A DNA stretch of 64,000 nucleotides from Lachnospiraceae bacterium (GTDB lineage Bacteria; Bacillota; Clostridia; Lachnospirales; Lachnospiraceae). Made by a program: the position numbers and the translations under genes. Shown one piece after another: positions 1 through 14,096 of the stretch; positions within the stretch are counted from its first letter, which is position 1, and each line of letters opens with the position of its first letter. The notes under the pieces are model-generated. The model ran no database searches, was not told the origin of the DNA, and saw only the letters and a program-made list of their open reading frames with translations. The stretch spans positions 1 to 64,000 of the forward strand of contig JAFQZU010000035.1 in the NCBI GenBank assembly GCA_017405805.1, read 5' to 3'.

Positions 1-258
1 AGCGTGTCCGGGGCAGTCAACGTGTGCATAGTGTCTCTTAGCAGTCTCATACTCGATGTGAGCTGTGGAGATGGTGATACCACGCTCTCTCTCTTCGGGA
101 GCCTTGTCGATCTGATCGAAAGCAACTGCCTGGCCGCCCTGTCTAACAGCGAGAACGGAAGTGATAGCAGCGGTCAGAGTGGTCTTGCCGTGGTCAACGT
201 GACCGATCGTGCCGATGTTGCAGTGCGGTTTTGTTCTGTCAAAATGAGCTTTTCCCAT
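1..258 (-). CDS. tuf: Elongation factor Tu, N-terminal part (runs off the left edge)
   Basis: GTPase that carries aminoacyl-tRNA to the ribosome. Only the first 86 residues are inside the window. Seen: the G1 P-loop GHVDHGKT at residues 19-26, the switch I segment RERGITI near residue 60, and the G3 motif DCPGH at 81-85, just before the edge. The ATG at 258-256 follows AAGGAGG at a normal distance. It is last in the order rpsL-rpsG-fusA-tuf and has its own promoter in the 162-bp gap after fusA. Identification is secure; the 3' end is missing only because the window stops. Confidence 0.97.
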   Translation of the reverse strand, partial: MGKAHFDRTKPHCNIGTIGHVDHGKTTLTAAITSVLAVRQGGQAVAFDQIDKAPEERERGITISTAHIEYETAKRHYAHVDCPGHA

Positions 259-360
259 CTTTTTGTATCCTCCTTAAATGATTTGAGTTACAATCTTAGA
301 TTTCATAATGCTGCAATGACTGTCCTCAATTTAAGGTGTTTTTTCACAGTCACTGCTTCG

Positions 361-389
361 ATTATAATAAAATAGTCTGTATATTGCAA
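361..389 (-). promoter_or_regulatory. Sigma-A-type promoter for tuf
   Basis: On the minus strand TTGCAA (384-389) is followed after exactly 17 bp by a perfect TATAAT (361-366). Transcription would start near 354, about 95 nt before the tuf ATG. It lets tuf be made in excess over fusA. Seen in sequence; activity inferred. Confidence 0.7.
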
Positions 390-420
390 CGAAAACTTCG
401 CTCAGGCAGGGCCCGAACTA

Positions 421-2532
421 TCATTTCTGATTGAGAATCTTCTCCTGAACGTTCTTCGGAACGGGTTCGTATCTCTCGAAGAACATGGAGTAGTTGCCTC
501 GGCCCTGCGTCTTGGAACGCAGATCCGTAGCATATCCGAACATCTCGGAAAGCGGTACATATCCGGTGACCTTTCTGCCGCCGCCGATATCATCCATGCC
601 GGCCACGCGGCCGCGTCTGGAGTTGATGTCGCCGATGACATCGCCCATGTACTCATCGGGCATGGTCACTTCGACTCGCATGATGGGCTCAAGGAGCACA
701 GGCTGTGCCTTCTTCATCGCTTCCTTGAAGCACAGGGAACCGGCAATGTGGAATGCCATTTCCGAGGAGTCGACTTCGTGATAGGAACCGTCGTAAACTG
801 TGGCGTGGATGCCGACTACCGGGAAACCGCCGAGGCTTCCTGCCTTCATGGCCTCCTCGATACCGTCGCCGACTGCGGGGATGTATTCCTTCGGGATGTT
901 GCCGCCGACAACTTCCGTATCGAACTTATACAGCTCCTCGCCGTTCGCGTCCATGGGCTCGAAGCGCACCTTGCAGTGGCCGTACTGGCCGCGGCCGCCG
1001 GACTGCTTGGCGTACTTGTAATCCTGGTCCACAGATTTTGTAAAGGTCTCTTTGTAGGCAACCTGGGGTGCGCCGACATTGGCTTCCACCTTGAATTCGC
1101 GCAGCAGTCTGTCCACGATGATCTCCAGATGGAGCTCGCCCATACCGGCGATGATGGTCTGGCCGGTCTCGGGGTTCGTGTGCTGACGGAATGTCGGATC
1201 TTCCTCTGCGAGCTTCGCGAGCGCTTCTGCCATCTTGCCCTGGCCGACTTTCGTCTTGGGCTCGATCGCCAGCTCGATAACCGGCTCCGGGAACTCCATG
1301 GACTCGAGGATGACCGGGTGCTGCTCGTCGCAGATGGTATCACCGGTCGTGGTGAACTTGAGTCCTACCGCAGCGGCGATATCGCCGGAATAGACCTTCT
1401 CCAGCTCCGCGCGCTTATTGGCGTGCATCTGCAGGATACGGCCGAGACGCTCCTTTTTGTCCTTTGTGGCATTGAGCACGTAGGAACCGGAATTGGCCAC
1501 GCCCGAATACACACGGAAGAACGCGAGCTTGCCTACGAAGGGGTCTGTCATGATCTTGAATGCCAGCGCGGAGAAAGGCTCCTCGTCGGAGGAATGTCTC
1601 TCAACTTCGTTGCCGTCAAGATCTACGCCCTTGATCGAAGGGATGTCTGTAGGAGCAGGCATGAATTCGATCACTGCGTCGATCATCTTCTGCACGCCCT
1701 TGTTGCGGTATGCGCTGCCGCAGGTGACCGGCACAGCCGTGCACTCGCAGGTAGCTTTCCGCAGGACAGCCTTCATCTCTTCTACGGAAGGCTCTTCACC
1801 TTCCAGATACTGCATCATAAGGTCGTCGTCCAGCTCACAGATCTTCTCGACCAGCTCGGTGCGGTAAAGCTCCGCATCCTCCTTGTACTCGTCGGGGATC
1901 TCGGTGATGGTGATGTCGTCGCCCTTATCGTCGTTATAGATGTATGCATCCATCTCGAACAGGTCGATGATGCCCTTGAAGGTATCCTCCGCACCCATCG
2001 GGATCTGGATCATAATCGCATTTTTACCCAGCCTGTCGCGGATCTGCTCCACGCTGCCAAAGTAATCGGCGCCGATGACGTCCATCTTGTTGATGAATGC
2101 CATACGGGGAACATTGTAGGTATCTGCCTGACGCCACACGTTCTCAGACTGAGGCTCTACGCCGCCCTTTGCGCTGAAGACGCCGACCGCACCGTCAAGC
2201 ACACGCAGGGAACGCTCTACTTCAACCGTGAAGTCGACGTGTCCGGGGGTGTCGATGATGTTGATGCGGTGCTCGAGAGCACCTTCCTTGGGCATGTTGT
2301 GATCCTGCAGTGTCCAGTGACATGTGGTTGCCGCAGAAGTGATCGTGATACCGCGCTCCTGCTCCTGGGCCATCCAGTCCATGGTGGCAGTACCGTCATG
2401 CGTATCGCCGATCTTGTAATTAACACCGGTATAGTAAAGAATTCTCTCAGTCAGAGTCGTCTTTCCGGCGTCGATGTGCGCCATGATACCGATATTCCTG
2501 GTCCTCTCCAGGGGATATTCTCTATTTGACAC
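421..2532 (-). CDS. fusA: Elongation factor G
   Basis: Translocase GTPase of 703 residues, the normal EF-G length. Seen: P-loop AHIDAGKTT at about 18-26, RGITIT switch region, DTPGHVDF and the NKMD guanine-specificity motif, followed by the EF-G domains II-V. The start is GTG at 2532-2530, preceded by GGGAGGAG; the protein begins [16 protein letters not shown]. It lies 38 bp after rpsG and before tuf, the usual str-operon order. Nothing is unusual apart from the GTG start. Confidence 0.98.
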   Translation of the reverse strand: MSNREYPLERTRNIGIMAHIDAGKTTLTERILYYTGVNYKIGDTHDGTATMDWMAQEQERGITITSAATTCHWTLQDHNMPKEGALEHRINIIDTPGHVDFTVEVERSLRVLDGAVGVFSAKGGVEPQSENVWRQADTYNVPRMAFINKMDVIGADYFGSVEQIRDRLGKNAIMIQIPMGAEDTFKGIIDLFEMDAYIYNDDKGDDITITEIPDEYKEDAELYRTELVEKICELDDDLMMQYLEGEEPSVEEMKAVLRKATCECTAVPVTCGSAYRNKGVQKMIDAVIEFMPAPTDIPSIKGVDLDGNEVERHSSDEEPFSALAFKIMTDPFVGKLAFFRVYSGVANSGSYVLNATKDKKERLGRILQMHANKRAELEKVYSGDIAAAVGLKFTTTGDTICDEQHPVILESMEFPEPVIELAIEPKTKVGQGKMAEALAKLAEEDPTFRQHTNPETGQTIIAGMGELHLEIIVDRLLREFKVEANVGAPQVAYKETFTKSVDQDYKYAKQSGGRGQYGHCKVRFEPMDANGEELYKFDTEVVGGNIPKEYIPAVGDGIEEAMKAGSLGGFPVVGIHATVYDGSYHEVDSSEMAFHIAGSLCFKEAMKKAQPVLLEPIMRVEVTMPDEYMGDVIGDINSRRGRVAGMDDIGGGRKVTGYVPLSEMFGYATDLRSKTQGRGNYSMFFERYEPVPKNVQEKILNQK

Positions 2533-2570
2533 AGGTTTAAACTCCTCCCAGTATAACCGGAACGAACAGA

Positions 2571-3041
2571 TCAGAATCTGTAGTGCGAGAACGCTCTGTT
2601 CGCATCCGCCATCTTATGCATATCTTCTTTTCTCTTGACGGAAGAGCCCGTGTTGTTGAACGCATCGAGGATCTCTCCTGCGAGCTTATCCTCCATGGTC
2701 TTCTCACCGCGCTTGCGGGAGAACATGACCATCCAGCGAAGTGCCAGAGCCTGCCTTCTGTCAGGTCTGACCTCGATCGGCACCTGGTACGTGGCACCGC
2801 CGATACGTCTTGCTTTAACTTCCAGGACAGGCATGATGTTGTTCATAGCTGTCTCAAACACTTCGAGTGCAGGCTTGCCTGCCTTCTCTTCCACTTTTGC
2901 GAACGCCCCGTATACAATCTTCTGCGCTACGCCCTTCTTGCCGTCAAGCATGATAGCGTTGATCAGCTTGGTAACGACTTTGTTGTTGTATAAGGGATCC
3001 GCCAGAATTTCTCTCTTCTGTACATGTCCTTTACGCGGCAC
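2571..3041 (-). CDS. rpsG: 30S ribosomal protein S7
   Basis: Primary 16S rRNA-binding protein of the small-subunit head, 156 residues, the normal bacterial S7 length. I take the start as GTG at 3041-3039 (protein [15 protein letters not shown]...), because AAGGAGGG lies 7 nt upstream and the length then matches the family. A longer in-frame reading to 3083 would add 14 residues unlike S7. It sits between rpsL and fusA. In other bacteria S7 represses its own operon by binding the S12-S7 spacer; here the spacer is 138 nt. Confidence 0.95.
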   Translation of the reverse strand: MPRKGHVQKREILADPLYNNKVVTKLINAIMLDGKKGVAQKIVYGAFAKVEEKAGKPALEVFETAMNNIMPVLEVKARRIGGATYQVPIEVRPDRRQALALRWMVMFSRKRGEKTMEDKLAGEILDAFNNTGSSVKRKEDMHKMADANRAFSHYRF

Positions 3042-3179
3042 GTTACTTCCCTCCTTATCAATGGATAATTCATCGGTACTCACTAATAGATATTGTGTTC
3101 GTGCTGTTGCTTCTATGACACTGCTTATCTATGACAATAGAATTCCAACACTTACATAGCTTCCATATTAGTAAATATC
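3042..3179 (-). promoter_or_regulatory. rpsL-rpsG spacer, AT-rich, with a short direct repeat
   Basis: The 138-bp spacer contains TGTCATAGA twice, 16 bp apart on the minus strand. No terminator or clear promoter is seen. The E. coli counterpart carries an S7 autoregulatory site, so this leader may do the same; that is inference from position only. Confidence 0.3.
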
Positions 3180-3599
3180 TTACTTACCAGCCTTAGGTCT
3201 CTTGGCGCCATACTTGGAACGGGCCTGTCTTCTGTTGGCCACGCCTGCCGTATCCAGGGTGCCGCGGATGATGTGGTATCTGGTACCGGGCAGGTCCTTG
3301 ACTCTTCCGCCTCTGATCAGAACAACGCTGTGCTCCTGCAGATTATGACCTTCGCCGGGAATGTAGGATGTAACCTCGATTCCGTTGGAAAGACGTACTC
3401 TCGCGATCTTACGAAGAGCAGAGTTAGGCTTCTTGGGGGTAGCCGTCTTGACTGCCGTGCAGACGCCGCGCTTCTGGGGAGCGCTGACATCGATCGCTTT
3501 CTTCTGAAGGGAGTTAAAACCTCTCTGCAGAGCGGGAGCAGTGGACTTCTTGACGGAAGTCTGGCGACCCTTACGTACTAACTGGTTAAATGTTGGCAT
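3180..3599 (-). CDS. rpsL: 30S ribosomal protein S12
   Basis: Decoding-centre protein of 139 residues, normal length. It starts [12 protein letters not shown], contains the [11 protein letters not shown] segment with the lysine linked to streptomycin response unchanged, and ends in the usual basic tail [19 protein letters not shown] lies 8 nt before the ATG at 3599-3597. It is the first gene of the str operon and follows a strong promoter in the rpoC-rpsL gap. Confidence 0.98.
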   Translation of the reverse strand: MPTFNQLVRKGRQTSVKKSTAPALQRGFNSLQKKAIDVSAPQKRGVCTAVKTATPKKPNSALRKIARVRLSNGIEVTSYIPGEGHNLQEHSVVLIRGGRVKDLPGTRYHIIRGTLDTAGVANRRQARSKYGAKRPKAGK

Positions 3600-3620
3600 T
3601 CTATTTCACCTCCTTCTTTG

Positions 3621-3657
3621 AATAATAAAAACATGGTGTGGCCGAAGCCACACCATG
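3621..3657 (-). terminator. Hairpin with UUCG tetraloop and U-rich tail after rpoC
   Basis: An 11-bp perfect stem (3632-3642 with 3647-3657) closes a C(UUCG)G loop when read on the minus strand, and is followed by TTTTTATTATT. It fits an intrinsic terminator for rpoBC. It also overlaps the start point expected from the promoter just upstream, so the rpsL transcript would begin inside the first arm. Confidence 0.8.
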
Positions 3658-3659
3658 AT

Positions 3660-3688
3660 ATTATATGAGCCGCTCAATTCAATGTCAA
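3660..3688 (-). promoter_or_regulatory. Consensus promoter of the str operon
   Basis: TTGACA (3683-3688), 17-bp spacer, TATAAT (3660-3665) on the minus strand: a full match to the housekeeping consensus. The expected start is near 3653, about 55 nt before the rpsL ATG. Confidence 0.88.
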
Positions 3689-3706
3689 CAATAACTTTTA
3701 CTAAAA

Positions 3707-7392
<3,686 letters not shown>

Positions 7393-7393
<1 letters not shown>

Positions 7394-10300
7394 TAAATCT
7401 CCTCCTCGAAATCAGCGCCGCTGTAGCTCTCACTGTCGGAATCCGCGCCGGCATCGCCGTAATCGGAATATCCGTCGGACGTGTTCTCTGCGGTCTCAAC
7501 GGGCACGTCTTCCAGCTGGCCGGAGGCCGTAAACTCCTTGCTGCTGAAACCGCTCTGCGCCAGCGTCTGCTGGTCGGGAGCCCCGTAGTCTTTGAAATTG
7601 TTCTTCATTTCGAAGCGGTAGACGGAGGATTCGGCGTAGTCGATGTCTTCCTTGATCTCGACGACCTCTCCGTCCTCGCCCAGTACCTGCACATCCAGAC
7701 CCAGAGCCTGCAGCTCCTTCAGAAGGACCTTGAAGGACTCCGGAATGCCGGATTCAGGGATGTTCTCACCTTTGATGATGGCTTCGTAAGTCTTCACGCG
7801 TCCCACGACATCGTCGGACTTGACCGTGAGGATCTCCTGCAGCGTATAGGCTGCGCCGTATGCTTCCAGGGCCCAGACTTCCATCTCGCCAAAACGCTGT
7901 CCGCCGAACTGCGCCTTGCCGCCCAGAGGCTGCTGGGTGACCAGGGAGTAAGGACCTGTGGAACGGGCATGGATCTTATCGTCTACCAGGTGATGGAGCT
8001 TGAGGTAATGCATGTGTCCGATGGTGACCGGGCTGTCGAACAGCTCTCCGGTGCGTCCGTCGCGCAGCCATACCTTTCCGTCTCTGGAGATGGGCACGCC
8101 CTTCCACTCTTCCCTGTGATCGCGGTTTTCATAGAGGTAATCCATGATCTCCGGTCTCACGGTGTCTTTGTATTTTTCCGAGAAATCTTCCCAGCTGGTA
8201 TTGACGTAATCGTTTGCCATATCCAGCGCATCCATGATGTCGTCCTGGCTGGCGCCGTCAAAATTGGGCGTCGCGACGTTGAAGCCGAGGGCCTCGGCCG
8301 CCAGGGACAGGTGGATCTCCAGGATCTGTCCGATATTCATGCGGGAAGGCACACCCAGCGGGTTCAGCACGATGTCCAGAGGACGGCCGTTGGGAAGATA
8401 AGGCATATCCTCGATGGGAAGCACGCGGGAAACGACACCCTTGTTGCCGTGACGGCCTGCCATCTTGTCGCCGACGGAGATCTTTCTCTTCTGCGCGATG
8501 TAGATGCGGACTGCCTTGTTGACGCCGGGGGAGAGCTCGTCGCCGTTCTCGCGCTCGAACACCTTCGTGTCCACGATGATGCCGTACTCTCCGTGAGGCA
8601 CCTTCAGGGAGGTGTCGCGCACCTCTCTCGCCTTCTCGCCGAAGATGGCTCTCAGGAGCTTCTCCTCCGCGGTCAGCTCCGTCTCGCCCTTGGGCGTGAC
8701 CTTGCCGACCAGGATATCGCCTGCGCGGACTTCTGCGCCGATCCGGATGATTCCGTTCTCGTCCAGGTCCTTGAGGGCCTCGTCGCCCACGCCGGGCACG
8801 TCGCGGGTGATCTCCTCCGCGCCAAGCTTGGTGTCACGGGCTTCGCAGTCATACTCCTCGATGTGCACGGACGTGTAAACGTCGTCGCGCACGAGGCGTT
8901 CGCTCAGAAGGACCGCGTCCTCGTAGTTGTAGCCTTCCCAGGTCATAAAGCCGATCAGCGGGTTCTTGCCCAGCGCCAGCTCGCCGTTGGCGGTGGAAGG
9001 GCCGTCCGCGATGATCTGTCCCTGTGCGATGCGCTCGCCGTTGAAGACGATCGGCTTCTGGTTGTAGCAGTTGCTCTGGTTGCTTCGCTCGAACTTGGAC
9101 AGGTGGTACTCGTCCTTGCCGCCGTCGTCGCGGCGGATCCGGATCAGGTTGGAGTCGACGTACTCGACCACGCCGGCGTTGTCCGCGATCACGCAGACGC
9201 CGGAGTCCCTCGCCGCCTTCACTTCCATGCCCGTTCCGACGACCGGCGCTTCCGTGGTCAGAAGCGGAACTGCCTGCCTCTGCATGTTGGAACCCATCAG
9301 GGCGCGGTTCGCGTCGTCGTTCTGCAGGAAAGGAACCAGGGACGTCGCCACGGAGAAGACCATTCTCGGCGACACGTCCATATATTCAAACTCTGTCTTT
9401 CTATAGGAAGACGTCTCGGTCCTGTAACGGCCGGATACGTTCTTCTCGACAAAATATCCGTTCTCGTCGAGCGGCGTATTCGCCTGCGCGACGTGGTAAT
9501 TATCCTCTTCGTCCGCGGTCATGTATACGACCTCGTCCGTGACCCTCGGGTTGGCCGGATCGGACCGGTCGACCTTTCTGTAGGGTGCCTCGATAAAGCC
9601 ATACTCGTTGATGCGGGCATAGCTTGCCAGGGAGTTGATCAGACCGATGTTGGGACCTTCGGGCGTCTCAATGGGGCACATTCTTCCGTAGTGCGTGTAA
9701 TGAACGTCACGCACCTCGAATCCTGCGCGGTCTCTGGACAGACCGCCGGGGCCCAGTGCGCTCAGACGGCGCTTGTGAGTCAGCTCGCCCAGCGGGTTGT
9801 TCTGGTCCATGAACTGGGACAGCTGGGAAGATCCGAAGAACTCTTTCACCGCGGCCTGGACCGGCTTGATGTTGATCAGGCTCTGGGGAGAGATCTCCTC
9901 CGACTTGTCGTATGTGGTCATGCGCTCGCGCACGACTCTTTCCATCCTGGAGAGGCCGATCCTGTACTGGTTCTGGAGCAGCTCGCCTACGCTGCGGATA
10001 CGGCGGTTGCCCAGGTGGTCGATGTCGTCCTCGTTGCCGATCTCGTACTCCAGATGCATATTGTAGTTGATGGAGGCAATGATGTCCTCTTTGGTAATAT
10101 GCTTGGGGATCAGCTCATGTACGCTTCTGCGCAGCGCCTCGGCGAGCGCCTCGGGATCCTCGTTGTCCTGATACTCGATCAGGATCTCGCGCAGAGCGGG
10201 ATAATAGACCATCTCCGTGATGCCCAGTTCCTCCGGAACGCAGTCCACGTAGTGCGTGATATCGACCATCAGGTTCGAGAGCACCTTGACGTTGCGGTCC

Positions 10301-11307
10301 TCAGCGCGCACCCAGACGGCCGGAACGGCACTGTTCTGGATCAGGTCCGCCATCTCGCGGGTCACGATCTCGCCGGCGCTTCCCAGGATCTCTCCGTTCG
10401 CCTCGTCCACGACGTCTTCCGCCAGCTCATGGCCGGTGATCCGGTTGCGGAGGGCCAGCTTCTTGTTGAATTTGTAGCGTCCCACCTTGGCCAGGTCATA
10501 GCGGCGGGAATCGAAGAACATGGAGTTGATCAGGCTGTCCGCGCTTTCCACGGAGACCATCTCGCCGGGACGGATCTTCTTGTAGAGTTCCTTCAGGCCC
10601 GTCTCGAAATCGGAGGAAGGATCCTTTGCGAAGCACGCCTGGATCTTGGGCTCGTCGCCGAACAGTTCCAGGATCTCTTCGTTGGTGCCCACGCCGAGCG
10701 CTCTGATCAGAACGGTGACCGGCACCTTTCTGGTGCGGTCCACTCTGACGTAGAATACGTCGTTTGCGTCCGTCTCATACTCCAGCCAGGCGCCTCTGTT
10801 GGGGATCACCGTGCAGGAATAGAGCTTCTTTCCGAATTTGTCCTTGTCGATATTGTAGTAAATGCCGGGGGAACGGACCAGCTGGCTGACGATCACTCGC
10901 TCAGCACCGTTGATCACGAAGGTTCCCGTGCGGGTCATCAGCGGCAGATCGCCCATAAAGATCTCCTGATCCCTGGGCGGTACGATGTTTTCCTTGTCAA
11001 AAAGACGCACCGTGACATTGAGCGGCACGGCGTAGGTTGCATCCCTCTCCTTGCACTTCTCAATCGTGTACTTGATCTTCTCCATATTGAGCCTGTAGCT
11101 GATAAAGGAGAGGCTGAGACGTCCGCTGAAGTCCTCGATGGGCGAAATGTCGTCAAAGACTTCCTGCAGTCCCTTTTCCAGGAACCACTTGTACGAATCG
11201 GTCTGGACCTCGATCAGATCAGGCATCGGCAGAACTTCCTTCTGGCGCTGATAGCTCATGCGCACGTTCTTGCCTTCGCCTGTCGGATGCATCCTGTATT
11301 TTTCCAT
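7393..11307 (-). CDS. rpoB: RNA polymerase beta subunit
   Basis: Beta subunit of RNA polymerase, 1304 residues. I choose the ATG at 11307-11305 ([12 protein letters not shown]...), preceded by GGGGTGAG; the in-frame ATG at 11328 has no binding site and would add seven residues. The rifampicin region [20 protein letters not shown] has the drug-sensitive residues. The C-terminus is extended with a Ser/Asp/Glu-rich tail ([21 protein letters not shown]). Confidence 0.97.
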
Positions 11308-11415
11308 CTGCTCACCCCGTTTTCGCATAAAGTCGTATTAGAAACGTAACACTTTTGTCTTTTTTGATATTATTGCACAGCAAAAAAGACCACATCCGAA
11401 AAAGATGCGTTTAAT

Positions 11416-11444
11416 ATTATAGCACCGGGGTATTCTATCGTCAA
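11416..11444 (-). promoter_or_regulatory. Promoter of rpoBC
   Basis: TTGACG (11439-11444), 17-bp spacer, TATAAT (11416-11421) on the minus strand. It gives a leader of about 100 nt before rpoB. That leader contains a 10-bp inverted repeat (GTCTTTTTTG with CAAAAAAGAC, about 11351-11384) that could form a weak hairpin. Confidence 0.75.
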
Positions 11445-11506
11445 CAATCTATTTTGTCGGGATATTATAATTATTTGATACAAATTTGTCGATATTGACG
11501 AAAGAA

Positions 11507-11529
11507 CCCGGCCGCTCTGCACGGCCGGG
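11507..11529 (-). terminator. GC-rich hairpin after rplL
   Basis: An 8-bp stem CCCGGCCG/CGGCCGGG (11507-11514 with 11522-11529), read on the minus strand, is followed by TTCTTTCGTC. The U-run is poor, so it may terminate only partly and let some rplJL transcription pass into rpoBC. Confidence 0.55.
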
Positions 11530-11560
11530 CCTAGAAAGTTTAAAAAGAAATCCGGGAAGA

Positions 11561-11932
11561 TTATTTGATGGTGATGGTAGCTCCCTGCTCCTCAACCTTA
11601 GCCTTGATCTGCTCAGCCTCTTCCTTGGTAACGGCTTCCTTGATCACCTTCGGAGCGCCCTCAACGAGCTCCTTGGCTTCCTTCAGGCCAAGGCCGGTGA
11701 TCTCACGGATAACCTTGATAACTTTGATCTTCTGTGCGCCGAAGCTGGTCAGCTCAACGTCAAACTCAGTCTTCTCTTCCTCAGCTGCTGCTGCGGGGCC
11801 GGCGACAACAGCGACACCTGCTGCTGCGGAAACGCCGAACTCTTCTTCACAAGCCTTGACCAGCTCGTTGAGCTCAAGGACTGTCATCTCTTTGATCGCA
11901 TCAATGATCTCTGCGGGTGTAAACTTTGCCAT
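11561..11932 (-). CDS. rplL: 50S ribosomal protein L7/L12
   Basis: Stalk protein of 123 residues that recruits translation GTPases. Seen: N-terminal dimerisation segment, Ala/Gly-rich hinge ([15 protein letters not shown], about 40-55) and the C-terminal domain with [25 protein letters not shown] precedes the ATG at 11932-11930. It follows rplJ by 66 bp in the normal L10-L12 order, and the pair shares the L10 leader. Confidence 0.97.
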   Translation of the reverse strand: MAKFTPAEIIDAIKEMTVLELNELVKACEEEFGVSAAAGVAVVAGPAAAAEEEKTEFDVELTSFGAQKIKVIKVIREITGLGLKEAKELVEGAPKVIKEAVTKEEAEQIKAKVEEQGATITIK

Positions 11933-11998
11933 TTTCTTTTCCTCCGTTAAAATAGGGTAATTTTTTCAATAAGTAGTACTTACCGTCGGCAGTCCTGA

Positions 11999-12517
11999 TT
12001 ATTCTGCCGCTGCTTCGGCTGCGGGAGCAGCCTCGCCGTCCTTCTCCGCGATCTGCTTGATAACGCGTGCGAAGTTTGCGATCGGTGCATTCCAGCTTCC
12101 GAGCAGCTTGGAGATGAGCACCTCTCTGGACGGGATCTTGGAGACACCTTCCAGCTCTTCGACGGTCATCACTTTGCCTTCCACTACGCCGCCCTTGATC
12201 TCAAGCTTCTTCGCGTTCTTTGCGAACTCGCAGAGAATTCTGGCAGGAGCAGTGGCGTCGTCCTTGGACACAGCCAGAGCACTGGGACCGTTCAGCAGAT
12301 CGGAGAGACCTTCGCAGTCAGTTCCCTTGAAGGCGAAGCGCATCATGGTGTTCTTGTACACTTTGTATGCGACGCCGGCTTCACGGAGCTGTTTGCGGAG
12401 CTCGGTATCCTGCTGAACTGTCAGTCCTCTGTGATCCACGAGGATCGCGGACTGCGCGCCGTCGATCACGGAAGAGATCTCTTCTACGACGGGCTGTTTC
12501 AATTCAACTTTTGCCAT
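11999..12517 (-). CDS. rplJ: 50S ribosomal protein L10
   Basis: Stalk base protein of 172 residues that anchors L7/L12 dimers to 23S rRNA. Begins MAKVELKQPVVEEI; the central VYKNTMMRFA and FAKNAKKLEIKGG segments are typical of L10. The C-terminus is an Ala/Glu tail (EAAPAAEAAAE). The binding site AAGGAGG precedes the ATG. Its leader contains the L10(L12)4 binding fold and an attenuator, so it is expected to repress itself. Confidence 0.97.
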   Translation of the reverse strand: MAKVELKQPVVEEISSVIDGAQSAILVDHRGLTVQQDTELRKQLREAGVAYKVYKNTMMRFAFKGTDCEGLSDLLNGPSALAVSKDDATAPARILCEFAKNAKKLEIKGGVVEGKVMTVEELEGVSKIPSREVLISKLLGSWNAPIANFARVIKQIAEKDGEAAPAAEAAAE

Positions 12518-12557
12518 TTCCTTACCTCCTTGCAGATTGAACCGAAGTGGAGGATCG

Positions 12558-12599
12558 AAAAAACCCTGCCGCCATGTGAATGATCACGTGAAGACAGGG
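12558..12599 (-). terminator. Attenuator hairpin in the rplJ leader
   Basis: On the minus strand a CCCTGTC arm (12593-12599) pairs with GGCAGGG (12564-12570) and is followed at once by six T. It lies between the L10 leader fold and rplJ, where Firmicutes L10 leaders place their terminator. Confidence 0.8.
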
Positions 12600-12683
12600 A
12601 TAATCATCAATCGATGAACCACATCCTCGGCAGGTAGTATACGTTACGCCTTGCGGGCACCTGCTGTCTTCGGTCTGGTCTTT
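12600..12683 (-). ncRNA. Ribosomal protein L10 leader
   Basis: The minus strand carries AGACCGAAGACAGCAGGTGC then CTACCTGCCGAGGA. This is the conserved L10-binding fold of the Bacillota, in which the GCAGGT and ACCTGC strands pair. L10 in complex with L12 is known to bind such leaders and promote termination. Placement directly upstream of the attenuator and rplJ fits. Confidence 0.85.
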
Positions 12684-12686
12684 AAC

Positions 12687-14096
12687 CTAAAATAAATTAT
12701 CATTTATGTGTGCGTCTGTCAAGAGAAGATTTCTCTTTTTGCGAATCATTCTTCCCCGCTCTTCCAAAAATATCCGTCCTCGTCGATCTCCACGCCCGGA
12801 GATACGGCGCGCATGGCGTCGAGGACCCGCTCCTTCTCGTCTCCGTCCAGTGTATATACACCCTGGCGCTGCTGCATTGGGGATGAACTGGAGCGCCGCG
12901 ATCTCTCCTTTTTTCGTATCCAGCGTGACCCGCAGGACGCCGTTGTCCCGGGTGGCCGCGCTGAAAAAGTAATTGCCCAGGCTGTAGAAGACGGGGACGT
13001 CCCCGAAATATTCAATGTTCTGCAGGCAGTGGGGATGCGCGCCGATCACCAGGTCCGCCCCGGCGTCCGACAGCTCCTGCGCCTGCTCCACCTGCATGGA
13101 ATCCGCCGTTTCCATGAGCTCCGTCCCCCAGTGGTCAAACACGATCACGACGTCCGCGTGCTCCTTCGCCTCTTCGATCTTTTCGCAAAGGCGCGAGGCG
13201 TCCAGGCACCGGAAGACCCCGGGCGCATCTTCTTCCGCCCCTTTGGTGTCAGGATTTTCATAGCGCTCGATGGTGGTCGCGTTCAGGATGGCCACCGACA
13301 TGCCGTTTGCCCTGAAGTAGGCGGTCTTTTCGGCGTCCTCGAGGTCTCTCCCGGCGCCGATGTAAGGAAGGCCTGCCTCGTCGAGCGTATCGAAGGTATC
13401 CATCACGCCCTCGTAGCCGTAATCATAAATATGATTATTGGCCAGGCAGATCAGGTCCGCGTTCAGGTCCTTCATCCACTCCGCCGTCCACGGGCTGCAG
13501 CGAAACGTAAACTTTTTGTCGGGAAGCGGGGAACCGCCGTCCGTGTAGGGAAACTCATTATTGATCACGAACAGGTCGGCGCTGTCCATGATCTCCAGCG
13601 CCTCCTCGTCAAAACAGGCTCTGATCCCCTCGTCGTACGCCCTTGCCGCTCCGGGATTCTGGTATCGGTCAAAGATGATATCGCCCGCGAAGACGATGGA
13701 AAGGGTGTCAGGCGATGCGGGCTCGACGTCCCGGCCGACTATTTTGCCGTCTGAATCGCTCATGGATTTGCCGGTGACAGAGAGGAGGGCTTCGGGCGTG
13801 GGCTCTTCTGCAGGGGCGGGTTCCGCCGGCTGTGCGGCCGGCTCTTCTGCAGGAGCAGGTGCGGCCGGCTCTTCTGCGGCAGGCTCTGGAGCGGGCTCTT
13901 CGGCCAACTCCGGTGCGGTTTCTTCCGCGGGCGCGGGCTCTTTTGCCGGCTCCGGTGCGGTTTCTTCCGCGGGAGCGGGCTCCGGCGCGGTTTCTTCCGC
14001 GGGCGCGGGCTCTTCGGCGCCGCCGCAGGCGGCGCCGCCCGCCGCCACAGCTGCCAAAAGGAGCAGTACAGCTATCTTGTATGGCATTTTCCTCAT
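12687..14096 (-). CDS. CapA-family (poly-gamma-glutamate synthesis-type) lipoprotein-like, C-terminus frameshifted
   Basis: Metallophosphatase-like CapA domain, probably extracytoplasmic. Seen: a hydrophobic export signal ending in AAGGAAC (weak lipobox); an 80-residue Ala/Glu/Pro-rich linker; then GDIIFD, NNEFP, LANNHIYDYG, HWGTE and GAHPH, in CapA order. As read, the last 50 residues (after QFIPNAAAPG) are Arg-rich and unlike the family. Dropping one C from the CCCC run at 12879-12882 gives IPMQQRQGVYTLDGDEKERV...DEDGYFWKSGEE with a stop at 12746, which looks like a real C-terminus. So it is either a frameshift mutation or a sequence error. The gene splits rplKA from rplJL, an odd location. 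The substrate is unknown. Confidence 0.8.
   Translation of the reverse strand: MRKMPYKIAVLLLLAAVAAGGAACGGAEEPAPAEETAPEPAPAEETAPEPAKEPAPAEETAPELAEEPAPEPAAEEPAAPAPAEEPAAQPAEPAPAEEPTPEALLSVTGKSMSDSDGKIVGRDVEPASPDTLSIVFAGDIIFDRYQNPGAARAYDEGIRACFDEEALEIMDSADLFVINNEFPYTDGGSPLPDKKFTFRCSPWTAEWMKDLNADLICLANNHIYDYGYEGVMDTFDTLDEAGLPYIGAGRDLEDAEKTAYFRANGMSVAILNATTIERYENPDTKGAEEDAPGVFRCLDASRLCEKIEEAKEHADVVIVFDHWGTELMETADSMQVEQAQELSDAGADLVIGAHPHCLQNIEYFGDVPVFYSLGNYFFSAATRDNGVLRVTLDTKKGEIAALQFIPNAAAPGCIYTGRRREGAGPRRHARRISGRGDRRGRIFLEERGRMIRKKRNLLLTDAHINDNLF
12702..12722 (-). promoter_or_regulatory. Probable promoter of rplJL (clear -35, weak -10)
   Basis: TTGACA at 12717-12722 on the minus strand. The -10 is less clear: GATAAT at 15 bp or TAATTT at 17 bp spacing. 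It lies just before the L10 leader, and inside the read-through tail of the CapA-like frame but outside its corrected reading frame. Confidence 0.55.
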
